Part shown: piece by piece, positions 10,921-22,703 of the stretch
How the letters are laid out: every line of letters begins with the position of its first letter
Position numbering within the stretch: position 1 is the stretch's first letter
DNA from: Diphasiastrum complanatum
Lineage: Eukaryota > Streptophyta > Lycopodiopsida > Lycopodiales > Lycopodiaceae
Direction of reading: 5' to 3'
DNA length: 64,000 nt
NCBI GenBank assembly: GCA_029204225.1
Contig: CM055106.1
Span: 20,963,285 to 21,027,284, forward strand
Made by a program: the position numbers and the translations under genes
The notes under the pieces: generated by a model
What the model saw: the letters and a program-made list of their open reading frames with translations, nothing else
What the model was told of the DNA's origin: nothing
Databases searched by the model: none

Positions 10921-10960
10921 GGTTTAGGGTTTAGGGTTTAGGACTTATATATAAAAAAAA
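10921..10960 (-). promoter_or_regulatory. TATA box and telo-box cluster of the H3-like gene
   Basis: On the minus strand a T-run followed by TATATATAAG lies at about 10946-10960. Three tandem CCCTAAA units (10922-10942) sit just downstream, about 110 bp before the ATG. Telo-boxes around the transcription start are common in plant genes for ribosomal proteins and histones, so this is a fitting core promoter for an H3 gene. It is not a telomere: only three units are present. Confidence 0.65.
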
Positions 10961-11955
10961 TTTGCACGTGTGAAAAGACGGCCGAGGCACGTGTCGTCAG
11001 ATGATTAGACCACGTGGAATGTCCGTACTGACAATGATGAGCCAATTATGAGACCACGTGGGCTGAGACACGTGTGCGAATTTCTAATCGCCTCGTGTCA
11101 TTCTTGCCGTGACAGATGTCAGATCAACCATACTAGGTACGGTGTATTTAATTTGGCTAATCACAAGTCGACACACGTTCCTTCTCCAGTCTTCCACACG
11201 TGCAAATTTTTTTTTATGAGTATGTCTTTTTGGGCTCGGATTTTCACGCAAATTCACGAATGCTTTGCCGGATATCGATTTCAAGCACGCTGCTTGCTCT
11301 CATTACATCTCGTTGGCTAATATGCGCTTGGATCTGATACTGCATCGTCCAGTATCGTATTCGAGCACGTCTCACAACCCCTTTTCTTTTCTGCTCGTTT
11401 TCCAACTTCAAATATCTCTCTTTTGCGCATGTTTATTTGACGTGCTTGTCGGACCTGGGGTTTGCGCCTGAGAGCGATATTTGAAACTTCAGTTTTGTTA
11501 TTTTTGTTTAAAATGTCTAATTTTGAATCCAGTTTGCTTTCTTTTTTTAATGAATTTTCGCAAATTTTTGCACGTGTGATAAGAGGTCAAGACACGTGTC
11601 GTCAGATGACTAGACCATGTGGAAATTTCGTACTGATAATGATGACCCAATTATGGGGACATGTGGGCTGAGACACGTGCGCGAATCACTTATCGACGCG
11701 TGTCATTCTCACATGTGACAGATGTCAGATCAATCATTCAAGGTACCGTGCATTTATTTTGGCCAATTACATCTCGACACGTGTTCCTTCGTCGCTCCTC
11801 CACACATGCAAATTTTTTTATATAAATAGGTCTTTTTCGGATCGGATTTTCACGCAAATTTATGATTGCTTTGTTGGATATCGATTTCAAGCGCGCCGCT
11901 TTCTCTCATTACGTCTCGTTGACTATTATGCACCTGGATCCGACTCTGGAAATAG
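10953..11955. repeat. Duplicated palindromic G-box promoter module
   Basis: Two direct copies (10953-11345 and about 11560-11955) share most of their sequence, including 'cacgtgtcgtcagatga' and 'ggatatcgatttcaagc'. Each begins and ends with inverted arms. In copy 1 a 20-bp arm at 10953-10972 is the exact complement of 11195-11214. Several CACGTG G-box cores lie between the arms. A T-run with a TATA-like sequence lies outside the arms on both sides (minus at 10946-10960, plus at 11813-11828), as in a divergent promoter. The left side faces the H3-like gene; no clear gene follows the right side. Confidence 0.7.
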
Positions 11956-12208
11956 CTTCCTTTGTAGAGGCCTCTGGCTCGTAATTCCATGCAAACAAGA
12001 TGTGAAGATATATTATTTTTTCTATAATACGCACCTCCGCATGCAATGTACAGATATGAAAATTTCGTAGAGGAATTAGTAGTACAGGGTTCCAATTAGG
12101 ATCTTCTCGATCTCTTGATATTCTTGTACTCTTTGTCATGTCTTTTGTTGTTTTCATGCAGTACAAACAAGGGTGTTTAGAGTCAGCGCCATGAGATACA
12201 TTGAACAT
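11909..12208 (-). pseudogene. Transposon-like protein fragment with CxxC and HxCxLH motifs
   Basis: The minus-strand ORF from 12208 reads 'NVSHGADSKHPCLYC' near its start, then 'NPVLLIPLRNFHICTLHAEV' and 'RIIEKIIYLHILFAWNYEP'. A CxxC pair followed by a conserved H-x-C-x-L-H-A motif recalls unnamed proteins of eukaryotic DNA transposons and multicopy host genes, but I cannot name the family. The open frame is cut at the promoter repeat. It is on the same strand as the H3-like gene and ends about 1.1 kb upstream of its ATG, so the two may once have belonged to one mobile unit. That link is inference. Confidence 0.4.
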
Positions 12209-12314
12209 ACATTTTCATGTCTTCAGATCTCCTGCTAAATGCCATTCAATGTTGAAAGTGCCAATTCTAGAAATATTGAGTGGAATTGTTAGCAGATTCT
12301 AGAGAATCCCCAGA
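12209..12314. other. Short unassigned stretch
   Basis: No gene, repeat or element end could be supported here. It lies between the transposon-like ORF and the presumed start of the Tat-like LTR. Confidence 0.4.
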
Positions 12315-13379
12315 TGTTGAACCAAGTCGAAGACACATAATACCTCTCACCCATGATCGAGGAGGTCTCAAAAGGAGGGGAGTAAAAAGCTGAGAGCCGA
12401 GCATGAGAGCCGAGAAATTACTAGCTAGGATGACAGTGAAATATCTATGTGAGGCTAGATGGTGTATCCTAGAGAAGGAACGACCATGTAGGAGCTAGTC
12501 ATATTTCCTAGGCTTTGTAAATAAATGTAGCCCCCCCCCCGCCTTAAATTAGTTAGAGTGAGCCACCTTTTGATGGTGACCTTTAGTGGAAGGGCAAATT
12601 CCACATGTAATTTCTAATTTGGTGGAATTGCCACTTGGGCTCCACATGAGCAGCCTTCTTGCTTATTTAAGAGCTCCCCTCTCTTGTGAGGGAGCTTTGA
12701 ATGTATTGTCAAGTTCTCTTGAGCAAATAAAGAGGATCCTCCACGAGTTCTTGATGATTGCTAAGCTCCTTGTTCATGGCAATGTTCTTGAGTGAAATTT
12801 CTATGAGCATGCTTGAATTCCTTGCATTGTGGATTAACTGGTTTCTTGTTTTCTAGTTTCTTGCTTAGTTGTGGATTAGAATTCACTTCTTATTTATGGA
12901 ATTAGATAGAAATCAGCATTCAAGTAAACTAAATAGGCTGGAATAGTGGTGTAGATCTTGCATACTCTCTTACTTTCCAGTTCTTGATTGTTCTTGGGCA
13001 TTCTAAACATCAAGAAATGAGTGTTTCTTGATTCTTGGACTGTCAAATGCTGTTAGAAATCTAGTTTGTTGTTTCTTGTTCAGTAGTTAATCTTGTTCTT
13101 GATTGATTTCTGATTCAGTAGATAGTGGTAGGTCTGCTCCCTGTTCCAAAACGTTGATCCTCTTGAGCTAAAGATGGTTACATGGTCGGTTTCTACATGT
13201 AGTTGAGTATCGGAACCGTGCCTCCCACTGACAGGCTGGGAAATACATGTTCAAATCTGAGTAACGATTCTGCTTTGTAACTGTTCTAATATGAAGAAGA
13301 ACCATAAAGAACCGTAACTAAAGAAGAGGTAAAGAAATCACCATAACCGTGTTCACAGATTCAAAGAATCTGTGAACAT
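12315..13379 (+). mobile_element. Probable 5' LTR of a Tat-like gypsy element (element 2)
   Basis: The right border is well placed. The sequence ends ...GTGAACA at 13379, followed by 'tttggcgcaattctacagc', a TGGCGC-type primer-binding site as in Tat/Athila relatives, and the element's leader begins there. A TATA-like 'cttatttaagag' lies near 12661 and 'aataaag' near 12726, followed by a run of C/T-rich leader. The left border TGTTGAACC at 12315 is a guess from the TGTT...AACA ends, because no second LTR copy exists in the window for comparison. A ten-C run lies near 12531. Confidence 0.5.
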
Positions 13380-13479
13380 TTGGCGCAATTCTACAGCTAC
13401 ACAAACATTAAACCAAGCCATATCTCTTTCATCTGTGTTGTGAAACAATCGCCTTGAGATCTCCTACACATTCATTACA

Positions 13480-14600
13480 GAGCCCCCCACTTCGGTCCTG
13501 ACCAACGTGCCGCTCATTTTTCAACTGGGGTCTCACGATCCTTATCAAGCCGAGCTCCACGACTCAAGTCTGGACTAGACTGCTACCTACTACCTCTCGA
13601 CCAAACCACTACTTCAATATCCTGACATGTCCTGAGTTTCACCTCAACCGATGTTCATCGTTAAAATCTCGACCAGAGCCATACGTCCAGATTTCGACCG
13701 AAGACCTCTTTTCCATCTCGACTGAAGGAAATCTTCAAATCTCAACCAGACCCTTCAGTCCTCATCTCAGTTGAAGCGTTATTTCGCATCTCGACCGAAG
13801 TCTTCAATTAGATCTCGACCGAATCCTTCAGTCCTGATCTCAACTGGAGCACTTCTTTCAAATCTCAACTGAAGTTTTTCTTTCAAATCTCGAACAGAGC
13901 CATACGTCCAGATTTCGATCAAAGACCTGTTTGCCTGACCGAAGAAAATCTTCAAATCTCAACCGGACCCTTCAGTCCTGATCTCAACCGAAGCGTTCCT
14001 TCGCATATCGACTGAAGTTTTCAGTTAGATCTCGACCGGACCCTTCAATCCTGATCTCAATCGGAGCACTTCTTTCAAATCTCAACTGAAGTGCTTCTTT
14101 CAAATCTCAACCAGAGCACTTGCTCGCATCTCAACCGAAGTGTTTAGTTAGATCTCAACTGACGCATTTCCGTCAGATCTCAACCGGTGCACTTCTCTCA
14201 AATCTCAACCAAAGTCTTCGATTAGATCTCGACTGGACCCTTCAGTCCTGATCTCAACCGGAACACTTCTTTCAAATCTCAACCAAAGTGCTTCTTTCAA
14301 ATCTCAACCGGAGCACTTGCTCGCATCTCAACCAAAGTGTTCAATTAGATCTCAACCGGCGCATTTTCGTCAGATCTCAATCGATGCACTTCTCTTGAAT
14401 CTCAACCGGAGGCCACAGTCAGATCTCAACCGACACCTTCTATTGACATCTCAATCAATGACCTCACGTCAGAACTCAACCGACGACCTCGTGTTAGATC
14501 TCGACCGACGACCTCATGTCAGATCTCGACCGACGCCCTCACATTAGTTCTCGACCGATGGATACTCTCAAATCTCAACCGATCCTTAGACCGTCCAGTC
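13480..14600 (+). repeat. Minisatellite in the leader of the Tat-like element
   Basis: About 40 imperfect units of 25-32 bp run without a break. Each is a form of 'atctcaaccggagcacttct'; C/T and G/A variants are frequent (rac-tgaa, ccgaag, cggagc). The array sits between the primer-binding site and gag. The same unit returns after pol at 21345-21500 and 22320-22560. Confidence 0.85.
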
Positions 14601-14733
14601 CATATTCAGCTGCATTACAGTCATTGCGACCACTCATAATGATTGCATTGATCCTTAGTGACCAATCTGCACCTTGGTATCCGCATCCAACCATAGAGAA
14701 TACTTATACCAATTTACACAATTCTACAATATT

Positions 14734-15538
14734 ATGGATCGCCCTTACGATCCGAATTCTACGGAGGACTATCCACCAGAGATGGTCTCCCCATCCACCG
14801 AACAAGCTCGATTTAACAGAAATTTCCAGATGAAATCCCAAATCCAAGAGCCATCCACCAATCCATTCGATAGATGGGAACCCATGCATTATGAAGCTCC
14901 ATATGAACGACCACATTTTCATGTTGTCGAATCTTCACATGCACGAGCTCACTTAAATGGAGCTTTTGCGAATAATGTTCCACGTACTGAAAAACGTACC
15001 CCAAAGCTAGATTTACCTAAATACGATGGTAACACTGATCCTCAAATATTTCTTCAAGTCTTTGAGAACGCATGTGACGTCTATGGTGAGACATCACCGG
15101 AAGCCATGGTACAGCTCTTTTTGATGACCATGATCGATCGAGAACGAGAGTGGTTTTTTAACCTTGATCGTGAAGATAAATGTGACTGGTCACTCTTGAA
15201 GGATGCCTTTATCAAATGCTTCAAGCCATTTTGCTTGATAGAAAGTCCTTTTGTCAAGCTAAGTAACATCAAAATGACAAAAGACGAGAAAGTATGTGAC
15301 TATATTGAACGATTTAAAAGATTAACAAGTCAGGTACAAGAACAACCCACTAAGTCTATGCTCATAATCTGGTTCCTCGTTGGACTCCCACGATGGATAA
15401 GAAGTGAACTTCATTCCAATGATGAATCTACATCATTGGAACAAGCCATGTCTGACACCATTCGAGAGGAAGACGAGGACTCTGATGTCGATGAACCACG
15501 TGAACGGAGAGCACATCGCGCTGTCCAAGAAGCTTGAC
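14734..15538 (+). pseudogene. gag: Tat-like gypsy gag core (element 2)
   Basis: This is the Gag capsid precursor of a Ty3/gypsy element of the non-chromodomain (Tat/Athila-like) type. The ATG at 14734 opens 'MDRPYDPNSTEDYPPEM'. The gag core follows with 'EWFFNLDREDKCDWSLLKDA', 'CFKPFCLIESPF' and 'LIIWFLVGLPRWIRSEL'. It ends in the acidic 'TIREEDEDSDVDEPRERRAH'. The stop at 15536-15538 falls where related sequence continues in frame toward the zinc knuckles, so the frame is broken rather than complete. Element 1 (996-2405) is a relative. Confidence 0.85.
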
Positions 15539-16473
15539 CAAATGACGAAACTCGAGGACAATTGTGAAAAACATAGATGGAGTTGCTTAACCAGCAAAAC
15601 CAACAACAGATGGAGAAACTCACGAAAGAGTTTCAAAACACTCTTAAGTCTATCCAGAGTTCGATGCCGGGTCAGTTACCCACTGGCCAAATCCACCATA
15701 GATGAGAGAACACGTGGTGCCCTCACTGTCGAGGTGCACACACTGGCAATGAGTGCACTTCATACCAACCGGTCCCAGATACTTCCTTGATCAAATGTGA
15801 CATCTGCGACTTTATGGAGCATACCTCTCTTTATTGCTATTATAGCCCGAGGAACCAGCCTCACAACCAGTCAGGAGGACATACTCAACCTCCTCAGCAA
15901 CCATTTGTTTCACAAAACCAACACACGCACTACCAACCACAAAACAACCAAGTCCATATACAAGAGTTGCCCAGACAACCTAGACATGAACCTCAACCAC
16001 AACTGGCACTCTTAGGACCACATCCAAGAGGACAACCAGATCTAGGACCACAAAAACATAGAAATCCTCGAGAGTCTACACAAACACATCTTGTTGAAAA
16101 CCCCTACGATCAGTCCTATCATCAAGATACAACACTTCCATCTGCTAGTTCTCCACATTATCAAACCGACAACTCATGCTCGTGCAAACGAGATGAGTAT
16201 TCAACACCACCAGAAAATCCAGCACAACTAGCCATCCAAGATGGTTATGCTATTGCCACAGGCCCAATGAGCAACCGCTACTTTATTTGTGGTGAAACAG
16301 GACATTTCATGACTGACTGTAAAGTAAAAAACCAATACCATGCGGAATGTCCCGACTGTGTCCGTAAACACAGTTTCAAGGATTGTCCTAAACAACCTAA
16401 CAGGATTATTCCAACACGTCATATCTCATCCAAACTTGTTAGAGTTCTCACTAGAGCACAACGCCAACAATAA
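15539..16473 (+). pseudogene. Tat-like gag C-terminal part with zinc knuckles
   Basis: After the gag core the coding sequence shifts frame. A segment with 'EKLTKEF' and 'MPGQL' is related to the inverted fragment at 25.6-26.0 kb. The open frame 15787-16473 is Gln/Pro/His-rich. It ends with paired Cys motifs near 16280-16400 ('CGETGHFMTDC', then 'CPDCVRKHSFKDC'), which bind RNA in Gag proteins. The same two-knuckle arrangement occurs in element 1. Confidence 0.75.
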
Positions 16474-16602
16474 GAACAGCAGCAAAATAATGTCAAATCA
16501 GTTGACAGCCAGGGAAGTCACTTGACGGCTTCCACATTACCAAAAGATTACCCAGACGCAAAGATGTAACAACGACAATACAATGAGTTTCAAGATGAGT
16601 TT

Positions 16603-17418
16603 TTGCGAGAGGAAGAACATATAGAAAGTCTGTTCTCAGCTCATATCCCCGAAAAGGAGCAATTTCTACAGGGACTTAAAGTATTTTCTAACCTCCTGGA
16701 AGCTCAACTCACCATGTCGTTTCATACCGCAATAAAATCCTTCACTGGGCTTCAACGTTATATCCATCGAAATTTTCAGCTGCCTACTATTCCTGATGAA
16801 CAGCAGGAAACAGAAGAGATTCCTGAAATTTTCCAGATTCCTATGAATCTGTTGAATATAGTTGTTGCTAAGGGGACTAGCATCATCCTACCTTTGTCCT
16901 ATAAAGACTATCCCATAGTATCTGCTATCCTAGATAGCGGATTAGGCGTTAATATCATGGCTTTGTCATTAGCAAAGTCATGGGGCTTTCATACCCTCGA
17001 TCAACCATGATATAAACTTCGCATGGCTGATCAACGAGTTACTAACCCTGCTGGTCATTTCTCAAATATATAAGTTCACATAGCAGGTGTCAAATTTGTG
17101 CTAGATTGTGTCATCTTAGATTTCCAGGAAGATAACAATACATGTAAACTCCTTCTTGGTACACCCTAGCTCCAAATGGCAGGTGTTGTCCAGAATTGGA
17201 AGCATAGCAAAATTACCTTTGGTAACCACGATAAACGAGTCACGGTTGACTCAACAGGCCATGTCAAGCCCGCCAAGGTATACGATGATTGGTCATCCAC
17301 AACATATGACGAATCAGATAGCGTCCTGATCCAACCAAAAGGTCACTATACGAGATCCACAGACATAATCAATTGGGGTCATGCACTAGCCACTGTGGAC
17401 TATACTAATTCCAATTGA
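16603..17418 (+). pseudogene. Tat-like aspartic protease
   Basis: This is the protease of element 2. The catalytic region 'AILDSGLGVNIMALSLAKSW' lies at about 16927-16986. The C-terminal hairpin motif 'LLLGTP' is at about 17152 and is followed by a TAG that replaces the usual Trp. More stops are visible near 17010 and 17071. The downstream stretch ('NWKHSKITFGNHDKRVTVDS') matches the end of the element 1 protease frame. Confidence 0.75.
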
Positions 17419-17445
17419 TGTTGTATCGAAACTGCTATAGTAGAT

Positions 17446-18296
17446 GTGGATATTCTCCCATCTTCTACAGACATTGACACACCCATCATCCCACTTATGA
17501 TGATTGACTCGATTCCGATAGCATGGTGCCCAGGAGAACCTAGTGTCTCTACCGCCCATGTTTCGAAAGAAGGTATTCTTTCCATGGATGATGTAGACAT
17601 GACGGATGAACATGTACTGCTATATCTAGATGCACAATCTTATCCGCCAAAAACAATTCCTAAGGAGCTAACGACACCAGGACCATTGGCTCACGGCCCC
17701 AACATACAAGCCCAAACCCAAAGTATATACATGGTATGTGTATCCCGACGAAGTCTGGGATACAATCGACGACGATCTGATAAGTGAGGCACCAACACCG
17801 CCCACTCAAAAACAACAAAAACCTCAGTTACGAAAAACTAAAGTTATTGATACAAAATTAATCGAGCGTCAAAAATAGATGCATGAGAAGCTGAAACAGC
17901 CGATCAAGCCCTTGTCCAAAGGGACAAAAACTAAACAATCCGACCAAGCTTCCACGTCCGGTAGTGAATTAGCTCAGATGATTTCCAAAGTCCCAAAAAA
18001 ATTTGTGGACCCACCTTTTGATCTTCCACAGAAGTTCAAAGACTTTACACTGGATGACGTTGTTATCCAGTTACCACAGCCACATCAGGAGACTACACCA
18101 AATTCCAACTTCTTTGAAGGACTTGCTAAGACCATTCCACTAAACCTTCAAGATCTTGACGAGGAGATAGATCGAATAGTTCATGTTGGTGCACATTTAT
18201 CATCAACCCAACTTTCTGATCTAGAAAGTGTTACTCCGCAAATACAGGGATGTATTTGCATGGAATTATACAAAAATGAAATAAATCCCACCTGAA
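17446..18296 (+). pseudogene. Protease to reverse transcriptase linker of element 2
   Basis: Two open stretches (17446-17787 and 17879-18295) bridge protease and RT in frames interrupted by stops. No domain is recognised. The second includes 'FVDPPFDLPQKFKDFTLDD', which just precedes the RT in the same direction. It is best read as the decayed spacer of the Pol polyprotein. Confidence 0.5.
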
Positions 18297-18299
18297 ATA

Positions 18300-19130
18300 G
18301 TCTTCCATAAAATTCCTTTAGAAGACAATGCTAAGCCTATTAGGGCTAAACCCTATCGATCTAACCCTATCTATCATGAGAGGATCGACGAAGATATTAA
18401 GAAATTGTTGGATGCAGAACGGGTCAATAATCACACTTTGGATGAAGAACGGGTCAATAATCACACTTTGGATGCTCTTGGCGAGTGGTGAGTGTGATAA
18501 GTTAACATACTGATTGGGTATCACCCATTGTGGTTGTACCCAAGAAAAACGGCAAGCTTTGTATCTATGTCGATCTCAAAAATCTTAATGCAGTTACGAA
18601 GAAAGACCATTTTCCCTTGTCTTTAACGACTCAGATCCTAGAGGAAATGGCAGGAGCTGAAGCTTTCAGCTTCTTGGATGGATTCAGCGGTTGTTTCCTT
18701 GTTCAAATAGCCCCTGAAGATAAACATAAAATGGCCTTTGCCACAGAGAACGGGGTTTATAACGTTATGCCTTTTGGCTTATGCAACGCCCCTTCAACGT
18801 TCCAAAGGGTCATGCAACTGGCCTTTCAAGATCTGTTACATCGGATCGTGGAGATTTATCTCGACGATCTAGGTGTACATTCCTCCGCAGCTACACACCT
18901 TGACGCCAAATATGGGTCACCCATGGGGTTGTACTCGGGCATATAATTTCAAAGGACGGTATTTCTACCGACCCGTCAAAAATCAAGGTTATAATGGACA
19001 TGTCCTTACCAGCAATAGTGAAGGAAGTATATGTCTTCCTCGGTCATACCAATTATTATCGCATCTTTATAATCGACTATGACAGCAAGGCACGTCTTGT
19101 TTATTTAGTTGTGGTAGATCCTCGCTAGAC
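18300..19130 (+). pseudogene. Tat-like reverse transcriptase
   Basis: This is the RT that copies element RNA into DNA. Recognisable blocks are 'VVPKKNGKLCIYVDLKNLNA', 'FSFLDGFSGCFLVQIAPEDK', 'MPFGLCNAPSTFQRVMQLAF' and the active-site box 'IYLDDLGVH' near 18860. The DGFSG wording is typical of Tat/Athila elements. An imperfect tandem duplication of about 33 bp lies near 18415-18475 ('gaacgggtcaataatcacac' twice), and stops break the frame on both sides of 18500 and after 18945. Confidence 0.85.
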
Positions 19131-19743
19131 CGAAGAACGAATTAAGTCCTTTAAGGAGTTGAAAACAGCCCTCAACACGGCTCCCATACTCCGCTCGCCA
19201 GATTACACGAAAGAGTTTCATGTGCATACTGACGCAAGTAAGTATGCCATTTGAGGTCTTCTTGCGCAACCGGGTGAGTATGGCAAAGACTTTCCCATAC
19301 ATTTTTTGAGCAGACAATTGGTGCCTGCTGAAGTAAACTATACAACCACCGAGAGAGAAGCATTGGCGATGGTCTATGCGGTACAACAACTACGACACTG
19401 TTTATTAGGCCTAACCTTTGCATTCTACATAGACCATCAAGCACTTCTATATATTGCTAATAAGTCTTGTAAGACGGGACAAATAGCTCGATGGCTGCTG
19501 ATTTTGGAGGAATTTAATTTCTGTGTAGTCGTTCGGAAAGGGACCCAATATTTCATGGCGGACCACCTTTCCAGACTAGCAAGTGCTGAAAAAGCAACTG
19601 CACCAGTCAACGATGATCTTTCTGATGCATGCATTTTTCAGATTGATGCTACACCCTTATGGGCTGAGGAGATCACTCAGTTCCTCACAACAGGCAGACT
19701 AAAAGAAGGCCTGAGTACAACGGGAAAAAAAAATTTCTACTAA
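19131..19743 (+). pseudogene. Tat-like RNase H
   Basis: RNase H removes RNA from the RNA-DNA hybrid. Visible motifs are 'FHVHTDASKYAI', 'TTTEREALAMVYAVQQL' with the catalytic Glu, 'FYIDHQALLYI' and 'GTQYFMADHLSRLAS'. The frame carries a TAG where DPRW would be expected (near 19126) and a TGA in the TDASKYAI-GLLAQP block (near 19252). It is closely related to the inverted fragment at 37.4-38.0 kb. Confidence 0.85.
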
Positions 19744-19759
19744 AAGTAGTACCCCTTTC

Positions 19760-20945
19760 AGTTAATAGTGGGATAACTTTACAAAAGGGGCATTGACGGC
19801 ATTATTTGACGATGTGCTTATGAATCTGAGATACGGCCGATAATATCTCAAGCTCATGAGGGCATTGGGGGTGGCCACTTTTCTGCTGAAGCCACAACGA
19901 AGATTATCCTTTGAGCAGGATTGTGGTGGCGATCTTTGTTTAAAGACACGTTTGTTGTCATTAAAGCGTGTGATGTCTGTCAACGAGCAAAGAAAAAAAC
20001 CAAAGCAGACTTCACGCCACTGACTCCCATTATAGAAGGTGAAGCCTTCCATAAGTGAAAGATTGACTTTGTTGGACCAATCAGTCCAGCAGCAAAACAC
20101 ACCCAAGCTCACTACATCCTCATAGCCGCAGATTATGCCACTAAGTGGGTTGAGGCTCGAGCAACGAAGGACGCCAACGCAAAAACAGTCGCACGTTTTC
20201 TTTAGGAAAACATTATTACACGTTTTGGCTGTCCCATAGAGCTAGTTAGTGATCGTGGCACACATTTTTTAAATGCTGTCATGGATAACCTCCTACGCCA
20301 TTATCTTATCGTTCACAGAAAAAATACACCGTACTACCCTAGATGTAATGGTCAGGCTGAATCAACTAACAAGACGATCTAAAAATTTTGACTAAGATAG
20401 TTGAAACCAGTTGTTCTGATTGGGAAACAAAACTTTTCTCAGCTGTTTGGGCTTACCGCACCACCCCGAAGAAAGCCACTGGTGGGTTACCCCTTTCCAC
20501 TTAGTATATGGTCAAGAGGCGGTAATGCCAGTAGAATTCTTAGTCCCATCATTACGAGTCATGGAAGCTTTTTCAACAGATCTCTGTGAAAAAGCTGCAA
20601 TCGAACAACAACTCAAAACCAGGCTATTTACGTTAGCCTAGTTATGCGAGACGAGACTAATATCTTATCACGCACAACTAGTTAACAAACAATGCCAAAA
20701 GGCCTGGCATGACCGTCACCTGCGCAATAAAGATCTACACTTAGGTGACCAGGGGCTTTTTTATACATCAAAGAAGCACCCCGGCAAATTGAAATTCAGA
20801 AGTGAGGGGCCATATGTTATTAATAAAGTCTTTCCTAACGGTGCAGTCCAGTTGCAAACACTTGACGGGATACTCCTCGACACTGTCGTAAACGGTGGTC
20901 GTCTAAGGTGGTATTACAAAGAGTTGTTCTTTGTTGACCCAATTT
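19760..20945 (+). pseudogene. Tat-like integrase
   Basis: Integrase inserts the cDNA into the genome. The zinc-binding region (19850-20000, ending 'CDVCQRAK') and the catalytic core can be followed through several stops: 'KIDFVGPISPAAKH', 'ITRFGCPIELVSDRGTHF' and 'YYPRCNGQAESTNK', which supply D, D and E. The C-terminal part has 'YRTTPKKATGG', 'FHLVYGQEAVMPVEF' and 'WHDRHLRNKDLHLGD' in shifting frames. Pol ends near 20945. Confidence 0.8.
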
Positions 20946-22598
20946 AACATCTTTTCCCCAGTAAATATTATACATTTATTTATTTATCTAATTTTTTTTT
21001 TATTTTCTCTTATTTCCTTGCTTGTACTTCTCGTTTTGCATGCTTATTGTTCACCTAGTTCCTTGTTTATACTTCATACCATTACTTATGTACTTTCTAT
21101 GCATTTTTCTTTTTCTATACATACTCATGGGTCATGGATGTTCTACATCAACCAATGATAGGCTACACCATAGGCAATGATTCTCAAACTTTAGCCACCT
21201 CATATGTGTCTGACTGGTATTTCAGGCATATAAACATTTCTGGAGATACACATTTTCATAAGAACTTCTACTCTGAGCCACAGTCATATTTTTCCTTTGA
21301 AGTTCGTCACTTGCATCAAACAGATCCATTCCTTCATAATGAGATTTTCTCAAATCTCAACCAAAGTGCTTTAGTCAGATCTCAACCAGAGCACTTCGCT
21401 CAAATCTCAACCGGAGCACTCAGCTCAAATCTCAACCGGAGCACTTCTCTCGAATCTCAACTAGAGCATTTTGTTCAAATCTCGACCGGAAGACCTAAAT
21501 TCAAATTTCACAAACCGGCACGTCCCATCTTGCTCGCCACCAGAAGACGGCGTCCATCAATGCCCTCACCACGACGCCATTTGCACCTCAGCGAAGTGCG
21601 AACTCTAGCATTTTCTGACGACGATCTGCTGGCGATTTCCTTGCTCCTGTGACTGATCCTGTCGCTCAGCTGTTCAATCCTTCTGTTATCGTCTTCACAC
21701 CATCTCTACAGACTATCAACCACCATTGTTACCATTCCATTGCGAGTGCCATCACTAAAACCTTACAACCTCACGTCGCCAGCAAAATACATCATATTAC
21801 GAGTCTTCGCATGCTGAGGGGTAGTGTCACGCGAGCACCCATCACGCTCCTGTTACACTATTGAACATCATCAAAATCAACATCACAAAACGTTTGTCTT
21901 CCGTGCAGTCCATTACTCACACATATCCACCTTCACAAAATCACCATCCCTGACAAACACCTCCACTTTCTAATATTCCACTTTCCATCCTTCTTAACCC
22001 CACCTCATTCTGTGCCCACCTTTTTTACATCATATTTCATTTGCCACCCACATTCCACACGGTTCTGTCTAACACAACCCACATTCCACACAGTTTTGTC
22101 TAACACAACCCACATTCCACACGGTTCTGTCTAACACAATCCACACTCCACACCGTTCTGTCCAAAACAACCCACACTCCACACCATTCTGTCCAACACA
22201 ACCCACTTCCACACACTTTTCATTCCAAACCCTCCATCTTTCACAACCCTTTTTCATACAGCATCGTACATCCCTCCCCACACATATTCCAAACCCTTCT
22301 ACACCGCCATTTTTTTTCCTTCAGACTCGACCAATGCCAGTCCTTCAGACTCGATTGAAGCCAGTCCTTCAGACTCAACCGAAGCCAGTCCTTCACACTC
22401 AACTAGAACCACTCTTTCCATCTCAACCGGAGCACGTCCATCACTCTCGACCGACATTGTCTTTCAAATCTCAACCGACGCCAATCCTTCAAATCTCAAC
22501 CAATGCCAATCCACCAAATCTCAACCGAAGGCCTTCACACTGTTTGCACTCTCAACTAAACCAGTTTTTCCAGAACCTTATTTTTTTCATTTCTCCAC
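20946..22598 (+). other. Post-pol spacer of the Tat-like element with minisatellite blocks
   Basis: This 1.65 kb separates pol from the extra ORFs. The leader minisatellite returns as about 6 units at 21345-21500 and about 10 units at 22320-22560. A second short repeat, built on 'cacaacccacattccacac', occupies roughly 22040-22220. Small open frames here have no recognisable motif. Confidence 0.65.
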
Positions 22599-22703
22599 CA
22601 TGTCGTCCAATCCTAGTTCCAGTTCTGAAGATACCGAAACAAGTAAGCTCGACATCCAGTTCTGTCCAAGTTAGATCTTACAGAGATGCAGACATTGTAC
22701 CAG

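Noticed and set aside
10922-10942. Interstitial telomere array
   Set aside because: Only three TTTAGGG units, placed just after a TATA-like box of a histone-like gene; a telo-box fits better.
13480-14600. CRISPR-like regularly spaced repeats
   Set aside because: Units are contiguous, 25-32 bp, with no unique spacers, and lie in a plant retrotransposon leader; this is a minisatellite.
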